Source: Certhia americana (taxonomy: Eukaryota > Chordata > Aves > Passeriformes > Certhiidae). Taken from it: a DNA stretch of 64,000 nucleotides. A program made the translations under genes and the position numbers. Where the stretch lies: assembly GCA_018697195.1 (NCBI GenBank), contig CM031857.1, positions 60,856,448 to 60,920,447 of the forward strand. Direction: 5' to 3'. This document shows positions 61,901 to 64,000 of the stretch, one piece after another. Numbering within the stretch: the first letter of the stretch is position 1; each line of letters starts with the position of its first letter. The notes under the pieces are model-generated. The model had not been told where the DNA came from. It worked only from the letters and a program-made list of their open reading frames with translations, and ran no database searches.

Positions 61901-62963
61901 GAACTGGTTGCAATAGAATTAGCAACCCATGCTTCTTTGGAGTGACAGCTGAAGATGTGGTGGATATGGTAAAGCCTCAAAGTTCTCTTAGGTATCTAAT
62001 AATCAAATCTCATCTTTCTTGTCTGCTTTAAAGTACATAGACTACCCTTAAGCTCCACTACCTGTATTAACTAGGCCTTCATTTTTCTTTTAGGGGAATG
62101 TTGATCTGCTTTATGTAAAACCATGAAAGGAAAGAGAAATCAATTGATTTACTTTTTTTAAAAAAAAAACCAAACAAAAAACAAAAACGCCATCCTGAAC
62201 AAAATTTTACTGGAGAATTGTAGTAATGACCTTCAAATATTTGCTAATGGAAATAGGCAATAAACTAAATTAGGGCCACATCCTATGAATTATACGTGGT
62301 TATTTAGATGACCTTAAGAAGAACTGAAATATTAGGAATATAGTGGAGTAAAATAGTGCAAAATAGATGGTCATGCAATTCAGGAATAGTTAGTATAATT
62401 TTTGGTGGTGGCCTGGAAATCATCATTTGAAGCATGAAAGGACAAAAAGGATTATCTAAACACAGGGTGATTTTAAATGACTAACAGGGTATGACAATGG
62501 AAAAGCAAATATTCTTGAATGTGTGAAAATACAAATTTCCAGTAGAAACAAGAAATTGTTCATGTCGTGCTAGCCATTGAACACATGTATTTACAGCCAA
62601 AATATGATTCTATCTTTTTAAGAAAAACTAAATCAGATTTCAAGCCTGCAATAAGCCATTGCTCATAGAGGCAAGAAGAACAGAAGAAAAAAAAATTAGA
62701 AATTATAATAAAATATATATTCTTTATATATATATAAAAAAAATAAAGATCAAAGAGTAAGAAAAGAAAATAGTAAAAATACATAATATTTGTGGAAAGA
62801 ATTGTAGACTGGTAGACAGAAACAGGTTTCTAGCCAAGAGAAGGAATAAAGCTTTGGAAATTTCTGATTGGTTTAGTGGACACTTTAATCCCAACACAGA
62901 CATTTCTTTAAACTTTTCAGTTTTGAAGTCTGGGTCCCTACCCACTCAATATCCTGTGGTTTT

Positions 62964-62987
62964 AGCTTCTGCATAAAAGCAGAAGCT
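62964..62987. repeat. Inverted repeat, 9-bp arms
   Basis: AGCTTCTGC (62964-62972) and GCAGAAGCT (62979-62987) are separated by 6 nt. A T-rich run follows, but a bacterial-type terminator is not meaningful in this genome. Confidence 0.95.
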
Positions 62988-63546
62988 TTTGTGCTTTTTT
63001 CTAGTCAAAAGAACATAAAGTAAAACATTTATACAAATATACTGCCTACTACAGGAAATTTTTGGATTTTTTTTTCCCTTGGGATAATAAGAAAAAAGAA
63101 GGCATTCTAAATTGATATTTGTTCATTGTCATGAACATTCTCATAATTCCCATCATTTGTTCTTGTTGGGCAGGATGAGAATATCAAAAGTGCACAATGC
63201 TTTTTATCTGAAATGACTGTGTACAGATTTCACAAAGAAAGAAAATGCATTGTTCTTCTTAGGATCTTTTTCTTTCCTTTGGTTTAGCTCAAATATAGGA
63301 AGCTAATAATATACATTATTCTGCTTCCTTTTACTAGAGGAAAGCATCACAAGTCATTACCTAGCTATAAGGTCAATAATGTGATCTCTTCAACACTTTC
63401 ACTCCCCTAAGTCAATTGCCCACAGCACGCTACTTAACAAGTCCCTGTAACTCAGGATGGAAGATAATTTAGTCCCATAGTTCAGTTGAGACTCTGGAAA
63501 ATTTCTGTGCAGTGGTGGCAAACTGCTTCCTCAGATTTTGCATCAA

Positions 63547-63572
63547 TGCTGTTCACAGCATTGTGAACAGCA
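63547..63572. repeat. Inverted repeat, 11-bp arms
   Basis: TGCTGTTCACA (63547-63557) and TGTGAACAGCA (63562-63572) enclose a 4-nt loop. The arms also resemble a palindromic steroid-receptor-like site (GTTCACA...TGTGAAC), which is suggestive only. Confidence 0.95.
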
Positions 63573-64000
63573 ATCAGAAATCCTGTAGCAATTTTAGAAT
63601 TCAGAAATTTTCACAGGTGAAGGCAAACTGAGCTTGTTAACCTAACATAAACACAGATTATAAACAAAAATTATTACCTAAGGTACCAGTGCCTTTGTCT
63701 ATTTTTCTGCTCTCTTGTCCAGAAAAAAAATTGACTTTTTTGTTTTTTGAAGTCCTCACTGACTCACTATTTTCCCTTTCCACTTAAATCCTCTACTCAC
63801 TCATTTTTTTTTGTCTTTTTTAGTACATACCTTTGTGACAGGTAAGTAAGAAGCTTACATGTAAATACTTAAATGCCCATGGGAAGATCATACAACCAAC
63901 AGCTGCAATTACTCCATAGGTATCACTCCGCATGTATCAAAAAGGAAAAAAATACAGACAAAAATCTTTTGCTAACAAACTTTCATTTGAAGAGATGATT

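Larger units (their letters stand above)
58958..64000. other. AT-rich spacer, no gene recognised
   Basis: About 5 kb to the window end. Open frames are at most 103 codons, unrecognised. It contains two clean hairpins (62964-62987 and 63547-63572), a TATATA stretch near 62715-62737, and an exon-like open segment at 61825-61968 discussed in the findings. No transposon ends were found. Confidence 0.55.

Noticed and set aside
62964..63000. Hairpin followed by T run as a terminator
   Set aside because: Factor-independent terminators of this kind are bacterial; this is vertebrate DNA.

Overview
This window looks like non-coding nuclear DNA from a bird, probably a songbird. It is AT-rich, holds no protein-coding gene I can support, and is seeded with typical avian repeats: 5'-truncated CR1 LINEs with the diagnostic 3' end (repeated ATTCTGTG-type octamers), ERVL-like and ERVK-like solo LTRs, and simple repeats. 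The open reading frames are short. The longest either lie inside repeats (CR1, LTR, GAAA tract) or resemble nothing I recognise. The stretch is best read as intergenic or a long intron. The bird assignment rests on CR1 and LTR types; songbird is an inference from the CR1 3'-UTR variant at 36.5 and 48.3 kb.

Layout. 1-846: an ERVL-like LTR (minus), cut by the window edge, inserted in a CR1 (plus). 5.3-5.65 kb: ERVK-like solo LTR with a 6-bp target-site duplication (TSD). 5.7-12.9 kb: AT-rich spacer with a palindromic cluster and a few conserved-looking patches. 12.95-15.75 kb: the densest repeat nest: a GC-richer unidentified block, an ERVL-like LTR (minus), then an older ERVL-like LTR (plus) carrying a 48-bp minisatellite that is split by a younger 448-bp LTR. 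17.2-17.9 and 19.86-20.69 kb: minus-strand CR1s. 23.1-23.83 kb: 729-bp solo LTR with a 5-bp TSD. 25.6/26.9 kb: a diverged pair of about 200-bp segments. 27.58-27.72 kb: GAAA tract. 28.0, 36.5, 39.2-40.0, 47.8-48.5 and 58.0-58.96 kb: further CR1s. The 39.2-kb CR1 is interrupted by a second copy of the young LTR. 41.8-42.15 kb: a second ERVK-like solo LTR with a CA repeat inside it. 51.2 and 54.2 kb: older LTR remnants.

There is no gene circuit here. The window is a record of nested insertions whose order can be read from TSDs: CR1 and old ERVL LTRs first, then the younger solo LTRs. No retroviral internal region (gag, pol, env) is visible between any pair of LTRs, so each appears to be a solo LTR left by recombination. 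I found no tRNA, rRNA, CRISPR array or recognisable gene, and no convincing undescribed system. The best leads are the LTR pair in which one copy has lost its TATA box, the LTR-split minisatellite, the diverged segment pair at 25.6/26.9 kb, and a cluster of transcription-factor-like sites near 34.8 kb.
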